From positions 1 through 24,611 of the IMG/VR virus record IMGVR_UViG_3300009320_000115: 24,611 nt of DNA; one strand, written 5' to 3'. Each line of letters opens with the position of its first letter. The first letter of the stretch is position 1. A model generated the notes under the pieces. The model saw nothing but the letters and a program-made list of their open reading frames with translations, was not told where the DNA came from and did not search any database. Origin of the DNA: a virus. A program made the translations under genes and the position numbers. Shown piece after piece: positions 15,809-22,411 of the stretch.

Positions 15809-16180
15809 ATGGAATTACAAGACATTATTATTCAACTGATCGTTATTATCCTCCCATTGATCGGAGGCGTCGCGATCGTATTGCGAAAAGTTAACAAGAT
15901 TACGAGCGCGGTTGTACCATACGTCGGTATGGTAAACGCGACCGCGGAGAACCTGGTTCCGATCCTCCGTTCCGTCGGATTGGAGAAACTTGCCGAAGCC
16001 GTCGAGGAGGGCGGGGACGTAACCGAGGCCGTCGAGACCCTGTTATCGACCCTGCAAACAGCGTCCGAGGACGGTAAGATCGATACCGCGGAGGCCCTTG
16101 CACTATTCAAAGCAGGGAAAGGGGTCTGGATCGAGGCGAAGGATTTCCGCGTTAAGATTATTCCGGCAAAGCCGCAATAA
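15809..16180 (+). CDS. N-terminally anchored small protein of the lysis region
   Basis: This 123-residue protein has one strong hydrophobic segment (residues about 5-25) followed by a soluble, mainly helical part rich in Glu, Ala, Leu and Val (Leu-Ala-Glu-Ala-Val-Glu-Glu-Gly-Gly). The start lies in a cgttcaacaATGG leader. It ends 19 bp before a strong terminator. Class III holins have one membrane segment, so a holin role is possible, but the large soluble tail is unusual and the function is unknown. Confidence 0.6.
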   Translation: MELQDIIIQLIVIILPLIGGVAIVLRKVNKITSAVVPYVGMVNATAENLVPILRSVGLEKLAEAVEEGGDVTEAVETLLSTLQTASEDGKIDTAEALALFKAGKGVWIEAKDFRVKIIPAKPQ

Positions 16181-16198
16181 GGCGAACGCTTTTACTCG

Positions 16199-16232
16199 GG
16201 GGGGATGTTCGCGCAAGCGACTCCCCCTTTTT
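16199..16232 (+). terminator. Rho-independent terminator after the membrane-protein genes
   Basis: GGGGGA (16200-16205) pairs with TCCCCC (16222-16227), with CGC/GCG and a GCAA tetraloop inside, followed by TTTTT. It ends the long rightward tail transcript or reduces read-through into the amidase gene. Confidence 0.8.
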
Positions 16233-16268
16233 AAGCTCATATAAGACGTTTAACTAATATTCGATATA

Positions 16269-16808
16269 ATGGCACAAAAGAAAGCAACCAGTAAACCAGG
16301 GACCCCGAAAGCGACTCCAAACAAAGCGAGAGCGCAAGCGGTCCAGGAGGCAAAGGACCAGGGGTTCGTCGGAGGGATTGTTATCCATTGCTCCGCGTCT
16401 AATCGTTTAAAACATGATAACGCCGCAACGATCGACGCCTGGCACAAGCGGCGCGGATGGAAAGGGATCGGTTACCACTGGTTTATCCGTAGCGACGGCA
16501 AACTCGAGACGGGTCGCCCGATCGACTCGGATCCGTACCTGGATAAGGACGAGCAAGGCGCGCACGTTCTCGGACATAACCGAACGTATTTCGGGGTTTG
16601 TTTGCATGGGATCGACAAGCGGGATTTTACCCCCGCTCAGTTTAAGACCCTCAAAGATTTGATCGAATCCCAGGTCCTCACGAAAAACAAAGACGCGGAG
16701 ATCCTCGGACATAACTATTTCACTGATAAAAAGACTTGTCCGAATTTCGACTGGAGAGCCTGGGTTAAACTCCATTTCCCGAAAAACTTCCCCGTTGAAA
16801 AAGGTTAA
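16269..16808 (+). CDS. N-acetylmuramoyl-L-alanine amidase (endolysin, T7 lysozyme type)
   Basis: This 179-residue enzyme cuts the bond between N-acetylmuramic acid and L-alanine in peptidoglycan. The Amidase_2 core starts near residue 33. His40 in Val-Ile-His-Cys-Ser-Ala-Ser, His148 in Leu-Gly-His-Asn, and Cys157 in Lys-Thr-Cys-Pro fit the T7 zinc ligands. Tyr69 in Gly-Tyr-His-Trp and Lys155 fit the catalytic pair. The first 30 residues are a Lys/Thr/Pro-rich tail, not a signal peptide, so it needs a holin. It follows the small membrane-protein genes and overlaps a spanin-like gene. Length and motifs are complete, with no extra cell-wall binding domain. Confidence 0.92.
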   Translation: MAQKKATSKPGTPKATPNKARAQAVQEAKDQGFVGGIVIHCSASNRLKHDNAATIDAWHKRRGWKGIGYHWFIRSDGKLETGRPIDSDPYLDKDEQGAHVLGHNRTYFGVCLHGIDKRDFTPAQFKTLKDLIESQVLTKNKDAEILGHNYFTDKKTCPNFDWRAWVKLHFPKNFPVEKG

Positions 16809-17091
16809 CATAATCTGGAGGGTCCTTTTTATCCTTATGGTCGGGTATTCGCTCGGAACGTTTGTTACGATCAAATACCTGGTTCCCCCGACGACCGAGA
16901 TCAAGGTCGGTAAGATCAAGTTAAAGGGGGATAACAGTACCGTTGCGCCATCCATTGTGATTACTCCCGACGAGGACTCCCCGTCCCCGCGGGAGGTTCG
17001 CAAGGCGGAACGAAAGGAGAAAAAGGATATACGCGCTCGCGACCGAGCAATAAAAAAAGAAGCTCGCAAACGCAACCGCGACGGGCCTTAA
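16795..17091 (+). CDS. Small inner-membrane protein after the amidase, possible i-spanin
   Basis: This 98-residue protein would start with TTG at 16795, overlapping the amidase end by 14 bp. The first residues are Lys-Lys-Val-Asn, then a hydrophobic segment (about residues 6-24). The C-terminal 40 residues are extremely basic and helical (many Lys, Arg and Glu). One N-terminal anchor plus a charged helical tail next to an endolysin is the usual layout of an i-spanin (Rz-like). No o-spanin lipoprotein is nested in it. The TTG start is the main uncertainty, but later starts would lose the membrane segment. Confidence 0.55.
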   Translation: MKKVNIIWRVLFILMVGYSLGTFVTIKYLVPPTTEIKVGKIKLKGDNSTVAPSIVITPDEDSPSPREVRKAERKEKKDIRARDRAIKKEARKRNRDGP

Positions 17092-17112
17092 CGCGTATAT
17101 GTTAATATCTCT

Positions 17113-17144
17113 ATTGACGGATATAATAATTTGCTATATATTTG
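17113..17144 (+). promoter_or_regulatory. Candidate Bacteroidota-type promoter of the polymerase operon
   Basis: ATTG (17113-17116), 20 bp, then TATATTTG (17137-17144) fit the -33 TTG / -7 TAnnTTTG pattern of the Bacteroidota primary sigma factor. It lies in a 162-bp intergenic region, 110 bp before the polymerase-like gene. Confidence 0.55.
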
Positions 17145-17209
17145 GATTGTGGGTTCGGGATACACCTTACAACAAAATCCCCAAAAAGGGACCCCGCGAC
17201 GGGTGCGAA

Positions 17210-17237
17210 GGGGGACGTTAAATTCCCCCTCCCTTTT
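17210..17237 (+). terminator. Stem-loop with T-run before the polymerase-like gene
   Basis: GGGGGA (17210-17215) pairs with TCCCCC (17224-17229) around a short AT-rich loop; CCCTTTT follows and can extend the pairing with AAAAGGG near 17184. It lies 17 bp before the next ATG and downstream of the candidate promoter. It could therefore be a terminator of the lysis transcript or an attenuator in the leader of the next operon. Confidence 0.5.
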
Positions 17238-17253
17238 ACTTAAAATTTAACGT

Positions 17254-18501
17254 ATGACAAAACGCCGCGATAACCTTAATTACTCGTATAACATATACCA
17301 GGAGATCCAGGGGATCCCCAAAACCTCCGACCTGGGAGAGCGGGTAAACATATTCCTAACTGAACTTAATAAGATCTCGCGAATCGTTGACATAACCTTA
17401 CGGTTTACCCCCTCGAGGAACTTTGTTTACTTTAACGCTAATCAACTCCAGGCCCTTTTAAGTCATATCCGATACAAATCCGTAATCCAGGATCTCCAGG
17501 ATAAAGGGGTAATAAGACGAGCTCCTGTTAAATCGAAGTTCCAAACGTTGTTGTATTGTTTCGATCCCCTGTTTATGGATCCGATCGAGACGGGCGTTAA
17601 GATCCGAAACCTCAAAGTACGAAACGGCGTTCGGCGTTACCTCGGGATCCAACAAGACACGGTCGATAAAAACGTCCTCTCCTGGACGCGATCGTCCCTC
17701 CTGGAAACTAAGATCCTGGTAACCGAGGAGATCTTTTTCTCGGACCTGGAGGATAAGTACCGTATTTACCGCCGTTCTAAAACGCTCCAGGGATTGAAGT
17801 ATAAGAACTTCGATAACTACCTGGAGGATCTCGCGAGGAACTATTTCTCTGTTCGGCACTATCAGCAACTCGATAAACAGGAGCGGTCCAGGTACATTAA
17901 ACAGGATACGTTCTCGGGTCGGATCTATACGATCGCGACGGGCGTTCCGAAATGGGTCCGATCGTATGTTCGGATCCAGGGCGAACCTCTCGCGGAAATA
18001 GATATGAGGGCGACACACCCGTACCTTTTATTTCACATCCTGAAAAATACCGACTATATACGTTTCCTTTGGGAGACAACCCTCTCAGGAAAGGATATTT
18101 ACGAGGCGTACGGGGAAAGGATAGGGATAACCGACAGAGCCGCGGTCAAATACCGCTTTTTACGGTCGATCTATGGTCGGATGAATAGTAAGTACTACAA
18201 AGAGTTCAAACAACAGTTTCCCGAGGCGGGTAAAGTAATCGATAATATCAAAACGCGGAACGTACCAGGCAACCCGAGCAAAAAGGGATCATATACGAAC
18301 CTCGCTTATAAAATAATGAATAAGGAGGTTAAGTTATTTCGTAAGGTATGGGAGGGAATGTACCTCGCGGAGATCCCTTTCCTCCCGATCCACGACGGGA
18401 TACTCGTACCCGCCTCGAGGTTATCCGAGTCTCGGGTCCTTATGGAACAGATAATAAAGCGATCGATACCAATAGTACAAACGAGTTTTAGATTCTTGTA
18501 G
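17254..18501 (+). CDS. Minimal family-A polymerase palm protein
   Basis: This 415-residue protein shows the three polymerase motifs of DNA polymerase I / T7 RNA polymerase palms. Motif A is Glu-Ile-Asp250-Met-Arg-Ala-Thr-His255-Pro. Motif B is Arg295-x3-Lys299-x3-Leu-x3-Tyr307-Gly308, the exact spacing of the Klenow O helix. Motif C is Ile-His380-Asp381-Gly382. Asp250 and Asp381 would bind the metals. A Gly-Arg-Ile-Tyr-Thr block (near 220) precedes motif A as in this family. There is no 3'-5' exonuclease domain. The first 150 residues may hold a winged-helix domain. The steric-gate position is His, not the Glu of DNA polymerases, and position 762 (Klenow numbering) is Leu. The product made and template used are unknown. 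It heads an operon of small unknown genes. Confidence 0.72.
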   Translation: MTKRRDNLNYSYNIYQEIQGIPKTSDLGERVNIFLTELNKISRIVDITLRFTPSRNFVYFNANQLQALLSHIRYKSVIQDLQDKGVIRRAPVKSKFQTLLYCFDPLFMDPIETGVKIRNLKVRNGVRRYLGIQQDTVDKNVLSWTRSSLLETKILVTEEIFFSDLEDKYRIYRRSKTLQGLKYKNFDNYLEDLARNYFSVRHYQQLDKQERSRYIKQDTFSGRIYTIATGVPKWVRSYVRIQGEPLAEIDMRATHPYLLFHILKNTDYIRFLWETTLSGKDIYEAYGERIGITDRAAVKYRFLRSIYGRMNSKYYKEFKQQFPEAGKVIDNIKTRNVPGNPSKKGSYTNLAYKIMNKEVKLFRKVWEGMYLAEIPFLPIHDGILVPASRLSESRVLMEQIIKRSIPIVQTSFRFL

Positions 18502-18503
18502 AT

Positions 18504-18560
18504 ATGAAACTGGATTTTCAAGTCTCGGGGGAGGTAATACAGACGTTTGCGGAGCAATGA
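18504..18560 (+). CDS. 18-residue micro-ORF between two coupled genes
   Basis: The ATG lies 2 bp behind the polymerase stop and the TGA overlaps the next start (ATGA). The gene order thus leaves no gap, like other genes in this operon. The peptide (Met-Lys-Leu-Asp-Phe-Gln-Val and so on) is too short to judge. It could be a real leader peptide used for coupling, or chance. Confidence 0.35.
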   Translation: MKLDFQVSGEVIQTFAEQ

Positions 18561-18772
18561 TCGACGAGAATTACATATTGAAACAGGCCGTAAAAGCCGC
18601 GTTTCGATTACCTGAGTACCTTTTCCACGGAATGAACGAGGGCGTACGACTCCCGTTTATTCCGTATCCCCTTGCAACGAACATAGAAATATATTTTTTG
18701 ATCTATAAACCCGAGGAGGGCGAATTGATTTCGATCGAATGTCCCGACGGATCCTTTATCCTCCTCGACTAA
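18557..18772 (+). CDS. Unknown 71-residue protein
   Basis: No family is recognised. The sequence has an N-terminal amphipathic helix (Leu-Lys-Gln-Ala-Val-Lys-Ala-Ala-Phe) and a C-terminal beta part (Ile-Glu-Ile-Tyr-Phe-Leu-Ile-Tyr, then Leu-Ile-Ser-Ile-Glu), with several Pro residues between. It is acidic overall. It starts in overlap with an 18-residue ORF and ends 10 bp before the next gene, so it belongs to the polymerase operon. Codons match the phage. Confidence 0.6.
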   Translation: MIDENYILKQAVKAAFRLPEYLFHGMNEGVRLPFIPYPLATNIEIYFLIYKPEEGELISIECPDGSFILLD

Positions 18773-18782
18773 AATTTAACAC

Positions 18783-19205
18783 ATGGAAAAACAACAGAAA
18801 ATCGAAAAGAAGCTCCGCGAGGCGGAGCGGATTGTTACCGAACTACTAATCGATTACCCGATAACCAGGGACGACGACCGTCTCCTGGTTTGGTTATTCT
18901 GGAGAAAGCAATTCGAGAGGATCGATCGTTATACGCTCGAGATGTTTCGGAGCGCGTTCCTGGGAGGGATGTTATCTCCTCCCGAGACCATTACCCGAGC
19001 GCGGAGAAAGGTCCAGGAGAAACACGAAAATTTAAGGGGGTTAACCTATGGATCCCGCGCGGATCTCCAGGATATTTACTCTCATTATTACGCCTCCTCG
19101 GAGGCCGTACAACAGGATCTTTTCTCGGGCCGTTTTAAGGATATGGCAATCGCGGGATCGATGTACGACCAAATCGTCGGAAAGGGGGTCGAACATGGAT
19201 CTTAA
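18783..19205 (+). CDS. Unknown helical 140-residue protein
   Basis: No family is recognised. The protein is mostly alpha-helical and charged. A first helix (residues about 3-25) is rich in Lys and Glu, and a middle part has Trp-Leu-Phe-Trp-Arg-Lys-Gln-Phe. A segment Ile-Thr-Arg-Ala-Arg-Arg-Lys-Val-Gln-Glu-Lys (near 75) looks like it could bind nucleic acid. Phage genes of this kind are often replication or DNA-binding helpers, but nothing specific supports that here. It overlaps the following gene by 11 bp. Confidence 0.6.
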   Translation: MEKQQKIEKKLREAERIVTELLIDYPITRDDDRLLVWLFWRKQFERIDRYTLEMFRSAFLGGMLSPPETITRARRKVQEKHENLRGLTYGSRADLQDIYSHYYASSEAVQQDLFSGRFKDMAIAGSMYDQIVGKGVEHGS

Positions 19206-19440
19206 AAGACTTGCGGAGGCGAACGTCCTCCAGGAGAAAATCAAGGAACTTACTCGGGTCCTGGACGCGGTTCAGGGACAGACAACAAAGTTCGATATAT
19301 GGGTTAACTCGGAAAGCGGAGACGAGTTCTCGATTAACCATTTAATCCCGATGGATCTCAAAACTCAGATAATCCAGGCCGCGAAAAGCGAACTCGAACT
19401 CGAGTTAAAGAGAGCGGAAAAGAAATTCGCGGACTTATGA
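19195..19440 (+). CDS. Unknown 81-residue coiled-coil protein
   Basis: The ATG at 19195 overlaps the previous gene by 11 bp; an in-frame start upstream at 19048 would lie deep inside that gene and is rejected. Residues 1-24 and 57-80 are strongly helical with heptad-like Leu/Glu/Lys (Leu-Glu-Leu-Glu-Leu-Lys-Arg-Ala-Glu-Lys-Lys). Between them lies a short strand-rich piece with Phe-Asp-Ile-Trp-Val. It overlaps the next gene by 4 bp (ATGA). It may form a complex with its similarly sized neighbour. Confidence 0.65.
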   Translation: MDLKRLAEANVLQEKIKELTRVLDAVQGQTTKFDIWVNSESGDEFSINHLIPMDLKTQIIQAAKSELELELKRAEKKFADL

Positions 19441-19727
19441 AAGCGTTAAAGATAATACGCGATAACGCGCGGAAACGTCGGGAGGTCAAAAACGACCTTA
19501 CAACGGCGGAATATCGGTTGCAAAGCGTATCGATCGTATACAAGGCCCTCGAGGATCCCGATACATACGATCTATTTATCGCAACGAATGAACCAGGGCA
19601 AGGGTCGTTCGTATGCAACCTTAAACCCTCTATTGCGAAACAGATCCGTAAAGTAATTCTCGAGGATCTCGATAAGACAATTAACGCGGAACTTGCGTTT
19701 ATTCACGATTTAAGATCTCAGTTATGA
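19437..19727 (+). CDS. Unknown 96-residue protein
   Basis: No family is recognised. It has a basic N-terminal helix (Arg-Asp-Asn-Ala-Arg-Lys-Arg-Arg), then Leu-Phe-Ile-Ala-Thr-Asn-Glu-Pro-Gly-Gln-Gly near residue 46 and an amphipathic C-terminal helix (Ile-Arg-Lys-Val-Ile-Leu-Glu-Asp-Leu). Its layout (helix, short strand part, helix) resembles the previous 81-residue protein, and they may be distant paralogues. Starts and stops overlap by 4 bp on both sides. Confidence 0.62.
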   Translation: MKALKIIRDNARKRREVKNDLTTAEYRLQSVSIVYKALEDPDTYDLFIATNEPGQGSFVCNLKPSIAKQIRKVILEDLDKTINAELAFIHDLRSQL

Positions 19728-20239
19728 AACATCTAAGTATAAATATCGGAGTAATACCAGGGACAACGAACCATATTTACGCCGCGGGGATCCGCAAGGT
19801 CCCCGACTGGAAAGCAACAGGAGGAGAGTACGTCCCCGAAACAGTCAAAGGGATTCTCCAGGTATGTTTTAACTGTAAAGAACCGATCGTCCCGTTGAGG
19901 GGAGCGTATTTCGTCGGAGAGACGGTTACTTGCGATCGTTGCGGAGAGGCGTTTACTGTTTCCGGGCGGTTCGGGTTTATGGAACTCCGCTTAACGGCGG
20001 ATATCTCGAGGGCGTACCAGGTTCTCCGATTCCTGGAACGCCTGGTACGTTATCGGAGCGGGTTTAACGGATCTCAGATCCTCTATTTCGATAAAGAGGT
20101 TACCGCGGAGCGTTATTCGGAAATACTCTTAAATTGTGGATCCTCCGTATCCTGGTACGGGGATAGCATTGTTTGTGGTCGGGTCCCTGAAATGGACCTT
20201 ATAATCGAGGGCGACGAGATGTTCGCCGTATCAAAGTAA
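19724..20239 (+). CDS. Zinc-ribbon protein of unknown function
   Basis: This 171-residue protein has two CxxC pairs: Cys48-Phe-Asn-Cys51 and Cys70-Asp-Arg-Cys73. These can hold one zinc as a ribbon between two mixed alpha/beta parts. The N-terminal part has Leu-Ser-Ile-Asn-Ile-Gly-Val. The C-terminal part has a helix with Ala-Tyr-Gln-Val-Leu-Arg-Phe-Leu-Glu-Arg-Leu. Zinc ribbons often contact DNA, RNA or the transcription machinery; no closer call is possible. It overlaps the 96-residue gene by 4 bp and closes the intact part of the operon. Confidence 0.65.
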   Translation: MKHLSINIGVIPGTTNHIYAAGIRKVPDWKATGGEYVPETVKGILQVCFNCKEPIVPLRGAYFVGETVTCDRCGEAFTVSGRFGFMELRLTADISRAYQVLRFLERLVRYRSGFNGSQILYFDKEVTAERYSEILLNCGSSVSWYGDSIVCGRVPEMDLIIEGDEMFAVSK

Positions 20240-20281
20240 ATTTAACGACAATGGGATTTAAAAAACCTTAAATAGTCAACA

Positions 20282-20371
20282 ATGGGAAACGAGTCGACAA
20301 CGACTTATTATCGCGCCTGGGAAACCTTATTAACGAGTTTCAGGGCCGCGGATACAAGCTTATGGATATAG
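20282..20371 (+). CDS. 29-residue small ORF
   Basis: The ATG follows agtcaaca, the leader style of other genes here. Codons such as acg, gcc-gcg-gat and cgc-gcc resemble the phage. The peptide has no known motif. Its stop overlaps a following small ORF by 10 bp, which is typical of this operon. It is a candidate gene only. Confidence 0.35.
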   Translation: MGNESTTTYYRAWETLLTSFRAADTSLWI

Positions 20372-20439
20372 AAAAACTTAAATACGAGGCACAAGACAAG
20401 GCTTTACATATAGCCGTGTTAGCTGGCTGGTGCGGATAA
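20362..20439 (+). pseudogene. Small ORF cut by the methyltransferase island
   Basis: The ATG overlaps the previous small ORF by 10 bp. Codons look phage-like for about 12 codons. The frame then runs through the GTTAGCTG border at 20418 into foreign-looking DNA and stops at 20439. It may be the broken 5' end of a longer gene. Whether any remainder survives right of the island near 22395-22408 cannot be shown by reading. Confidence 0.35.
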
Positions 20440-20467
20440 TTTAGTACAAACTAAAATAAATAAACGA

Positions 20468-21523
20468 ATGATAGTAAAAGAAAAAAAGGGAGGGCAATTT
20501 TTTGAATTAATAAAAGGGGATTGCCTTATTGAAAACGAACATATAGAAGATGGAAGTGTTGACCTTATTTTAACTGATTTGCCTTATGGTAATATGAAAA
20601 CCATTAAAAATCCACAAAGACCTAAAAGTTGGGGAAAAGAAGGTTATTTAGGTTGGGACAATGTTATTGATACAAATGAGATTTATAAGATAGCAAATAG
20701 AATACTACGTAAAAATGGTAAGATGATTTTATTTGCGCAACAACCTTTTACAACTGAACTAATAAATAAAGCAATACTCAATATACCATTTAGTTATTCT
20801 ATGATTTGGGAGAAAAATGACTTTGCAAATTGCTTGCTTGCTAAAAAAGCACCTGTAAGTTATTTTGAAGATATTTTGATTTATAGTAAAGACCAATGTT
20901 ACACTTCTAAGCATCCTTTAAGAGAAATAATGCTAACTTACGTTGAGCAATATGGAAAAGATTATTTGATTAACTTATTTTTAAAAGAAGGGAGATATAC
21001 AAGCGAACTTTCTGCAAGAGTACACGCTTCTTATAAATTTGCTTTTAATAAAGGAATGCGATTCGATTTAATGGATTATAAGCTATATGAATTTTTATCT
21101 AAGCATATAGAATTTAAACACACTTATCAATGGTTGCAAAGTATAGATATTGAATATAAGAATAAGTTTGCAAGCGTCTTTAACCTTTGGGAAGGTAAAA
21201 AATACAAAAGCAATATTCTGAAATATAAAAAGGATTATGGTGGACACCACCCAACTCAAAAACCTGTTTTATTGCTTGAAGATTTAATAAAGACCTTTAG
21301 CAATAAAAATGATTTAGTAGTTGATTTGACTATGGGAAGCGGAAGCACAGGAGTAGCAGCAATGAATACAAACCGCAATTTTATAGGTATTGAAAAAGAC
21401 GACAAATATTTTAATATAGCAGTAAACAGAATTAAAGGGACTGAACCAAACCACAACAACTTTGAAAAAGTTGAGGCGTGGGGGCTTTTTTCTTTTACGG
21501 ATGATACGCAGAAAGCTGATTAA
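20468..21523 (+). CDS. DNA methyltransferase, beta-class (N4/N6 type)
   Basis: This 351-residue enzyme probably moves a methyl group from S-adenosylmethionine to adenine N6 or cytosine N4 in DNA. The catalytic motif IV is Thr-Asp37-Leu-Pro-Tyr40-Gly near the N-terminus. The AdoMet site is at the C-terminus: Val-Asp286-Leu-Thr-Met-Gly-Ser-Gly-Ser-Thr-Gly, then Phe-Ile-Gly-Ile-Glu-Lys. Catalytic motif first and AdoMet motif last is the beta-class order. The segment His-His-Pro-Thr-Gln-Lys-Pro precedes the AdoMet site as usual. Residues about 130-235 are the likely target-recognition part. Base composition differs sharply from the phage genes, so it was acquired. No restriction enzyme gene is adjacent. 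The target sequence cannot be predicted. Confidence 0.9.
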   Translation: MIVKEKKGGQFFELIKGDCLIENEHIEDGSVDLILTDLPYGNMKTIKNPQRPKSWGKEGYLGWDNVIDTNEIYKIANRILRKNGKMILFAQQPFTTELINKAILNIPFSYSMIWEKNDFANCLLAKKAPVSYFEDILIYSKDQCYTSKHPLREIMLTYVEQYGKDYLINLFLKEGRYTSELSARVHASYKFAFNKGMRFDLMDYKLYEFLSKHIEFKHTYQWLQSIDIEYKNKFASVFNLWEGKKYKSNILKYKKDYGGHHPTQKPVLLLEDLIKTFSNKNDLVVDLTMGSGSTGVAAMNTNRNFIGIEKDDKYFNIAVNRIKGTEPNHNNFEKVEAWGLFSFTDDTQKAD

Positions 21524-21543
21524 AAGCACGAATGTAGCACTTG

Positions 21544-21600
21544 CAGCTAACGGTTTGTATATACGCCTGTGCTTGTATGGCGTATATACATTGTTAGCTG
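21544..21600. repeat. Imperfect inverted repeat resembling an integron attC site
   Basis: CAGCTAAC (21544-21551) pairs with GTTAGCTG (21593-21600). TGTATATACGCC (21556-21567) pairs with GGCGTATATACA (21579-21590). The unpaired spacers are 4 and 2 nt and the loop 11 nt. This R-spacer-L-loop-L-spacer-R layout with AAC and GTT ends is the attC plan, and it sits 20 bp behind a gene stop, as in cassettes. No T-run follows, so it is a poor terminator. Confidence 0.6.
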
Positions 21601-21645
21601 ACGAAGTGAACTGTTATTATTAAAAGAAAAAAAGCGATGGCAAAT

Positions 21646-21653
21646 TATTTTTG
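21646..21653 (+). promoter_or_regulatory. Possible -7 box before the second methyltransferase
   Basis: TATTTTTG fits TAnnTTTG, 23 bp before the ATG. No clear TTTG lies at the right distance upstream, so this is a weak candidate. Confidence 0.3.
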
Positions 21654-21676
21654 CAAAAAATAAAACTTTATAAATT

Positions 21677-22345
21677 ATGAGTAAGATAGAAATAACAAAC
21701 GAAGATAATATGAAACTAATGGCAAGGTATGAAGATAATTACTTTGACCTTGCTATTGTAGACCCACCTTATGGTATTGATGCTGGTTTTGGCAGTGGAA
21801 AAAATATGCGCAAAAGAATAAAAGACGGAAAAATGAAAGGCTCTGATTGGGATAGTGAAACACCTAAAAAAGAATATTGGGATGAATTATTTAGAGTTAG
21901 TAAAAACCAAATTGTTTGGGGAGGAAATTATATGACTTCTTTTTTAAAAGAAAGTAAAGGATGGATATTTTGGGATAAAATACAAACATCTGATAATCAT
22001 TCTGATGGCGAATTAGCTTGGACTTCTTTTCAAAAAAGATTGAGAATGTTTAAATATTGTTGGGCTGGAAATATATATGGATTTCAGGGAAGTATTGAGG
22101 GTGCGGGTAAAAAATCTATTAGAATACACCCAACTGAAAAACCAGTAAAATTATACGAATGGCTTTTAGATGAATATGCAGAAAAAGGCAATAAAATAAT
22201 TGATACTCATTTAGGAAGTGGAAGCATTGCGATTGCCTGCCATAATAGAGGTTTTGATTTAGTTGCTTGCGAATTAGACGAAGACTATTGTAAACAAGCC
22301 TTAAAACGGCTTAAAACGCACCAACAACAACTGACAATGTTTTAG
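21677..22345 (+). CDS. DNA adenine-type methyltransferase, beta-class
   Basis: This 222-residue enzyme has Asp29-Pro-Pro-Tyr32-Gly (motif IV) at the N-terminus. Asp176-Thr-His-Leu-Gly-Ser-Gly-Ser (AdoMet site) and Cys-Glu-Leu-Asp-Glu-Asp-Tyr lie at the C-terminus, with His-Pro-Thr-Glu-Lys-Pro between. It also holds Phe-Arg-Val-Ser-Lys-Asn-Gln-Ile-Val-Trp-Gly-Gly-Asn-Tyr, common in small methyltransferases carried by Bacteroidota phages. The recognition part is short, so the target is probably short. Its codon use is as AT-rich as the first methyltransferase, which it follows by about 150 bp. It is only distantly similar to that gene, so it is not a recent duplicate. No cognate nuclease is seen. 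Confidence 0.9.
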   Translation: MSKIEITNEDNMKLMARYEDNYFDLAIVDPPYGIDAGFGSGKNMRKRIKDGKMKGSDWDSETPKKEYWDELFRVSKNQIVWGGNYMTSFLKESKGWIFWDKIQTSDNHSDGELAWTSFQKRLRMFKYCWAGNIYGFQGSIEGAGKKSIRIHPTEKPVKLYEWLLDEYAEKGNKIIDTHLGSGSIAIACHNRGFDLVACELDEDYCKQALKRLKTHQQQLTMF

Positions 22346-22411
22346 AGTATGAGTGGGTGGCAAAAAAAATATTGTACATAACGAGGATATATAAACCTTA
22401 CGGATAAAAGC

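Larger units (their letters stand above)
20418..22395 (+). mobile_element. AT-rich methyltransferase island with cassette-like borders
   Basis: The DNA between these points is clearly AT-richer, prefers aaa, aat, tta and gaa codons, and lacks the GGATCC and CCTGG/CCAGG words common elsewhere. TGTTAGCTG occurs at 20417-20425 and again at 21592-21600, bracketing the first methyltransferase. The second copy ends an attC-like hairpin. The right edge is placed where phage-like sequence returns near taacgagg. Limits are approximate. It looks like one complete gene cassette plus a second with an incomplete right end. Confidence 0.55.

Noticed and set aside
16407-17075. 222-codon minus-strand reading frame opposite the amidase
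   Set aside because: It is opposite a complete amidase with all catalytic residues and has shadow-like composition.
20418-21600. Insertion sequence around the methyltransferase
   Set aside because: No transposase and no matching terminal inverted repeats at both ends; the 9-bp words fit cassette borders better.
21544-21600. Rho-independent terminator
   Set aside because: No T-run follows on either strand and the stem has an asymmetric internal loop.
22395-22408. Right-hand remainder of the small ORF broken at 20418
   Set aside because: A joined frame would be open and stop just before 22412, but this is too short to tell from chance.
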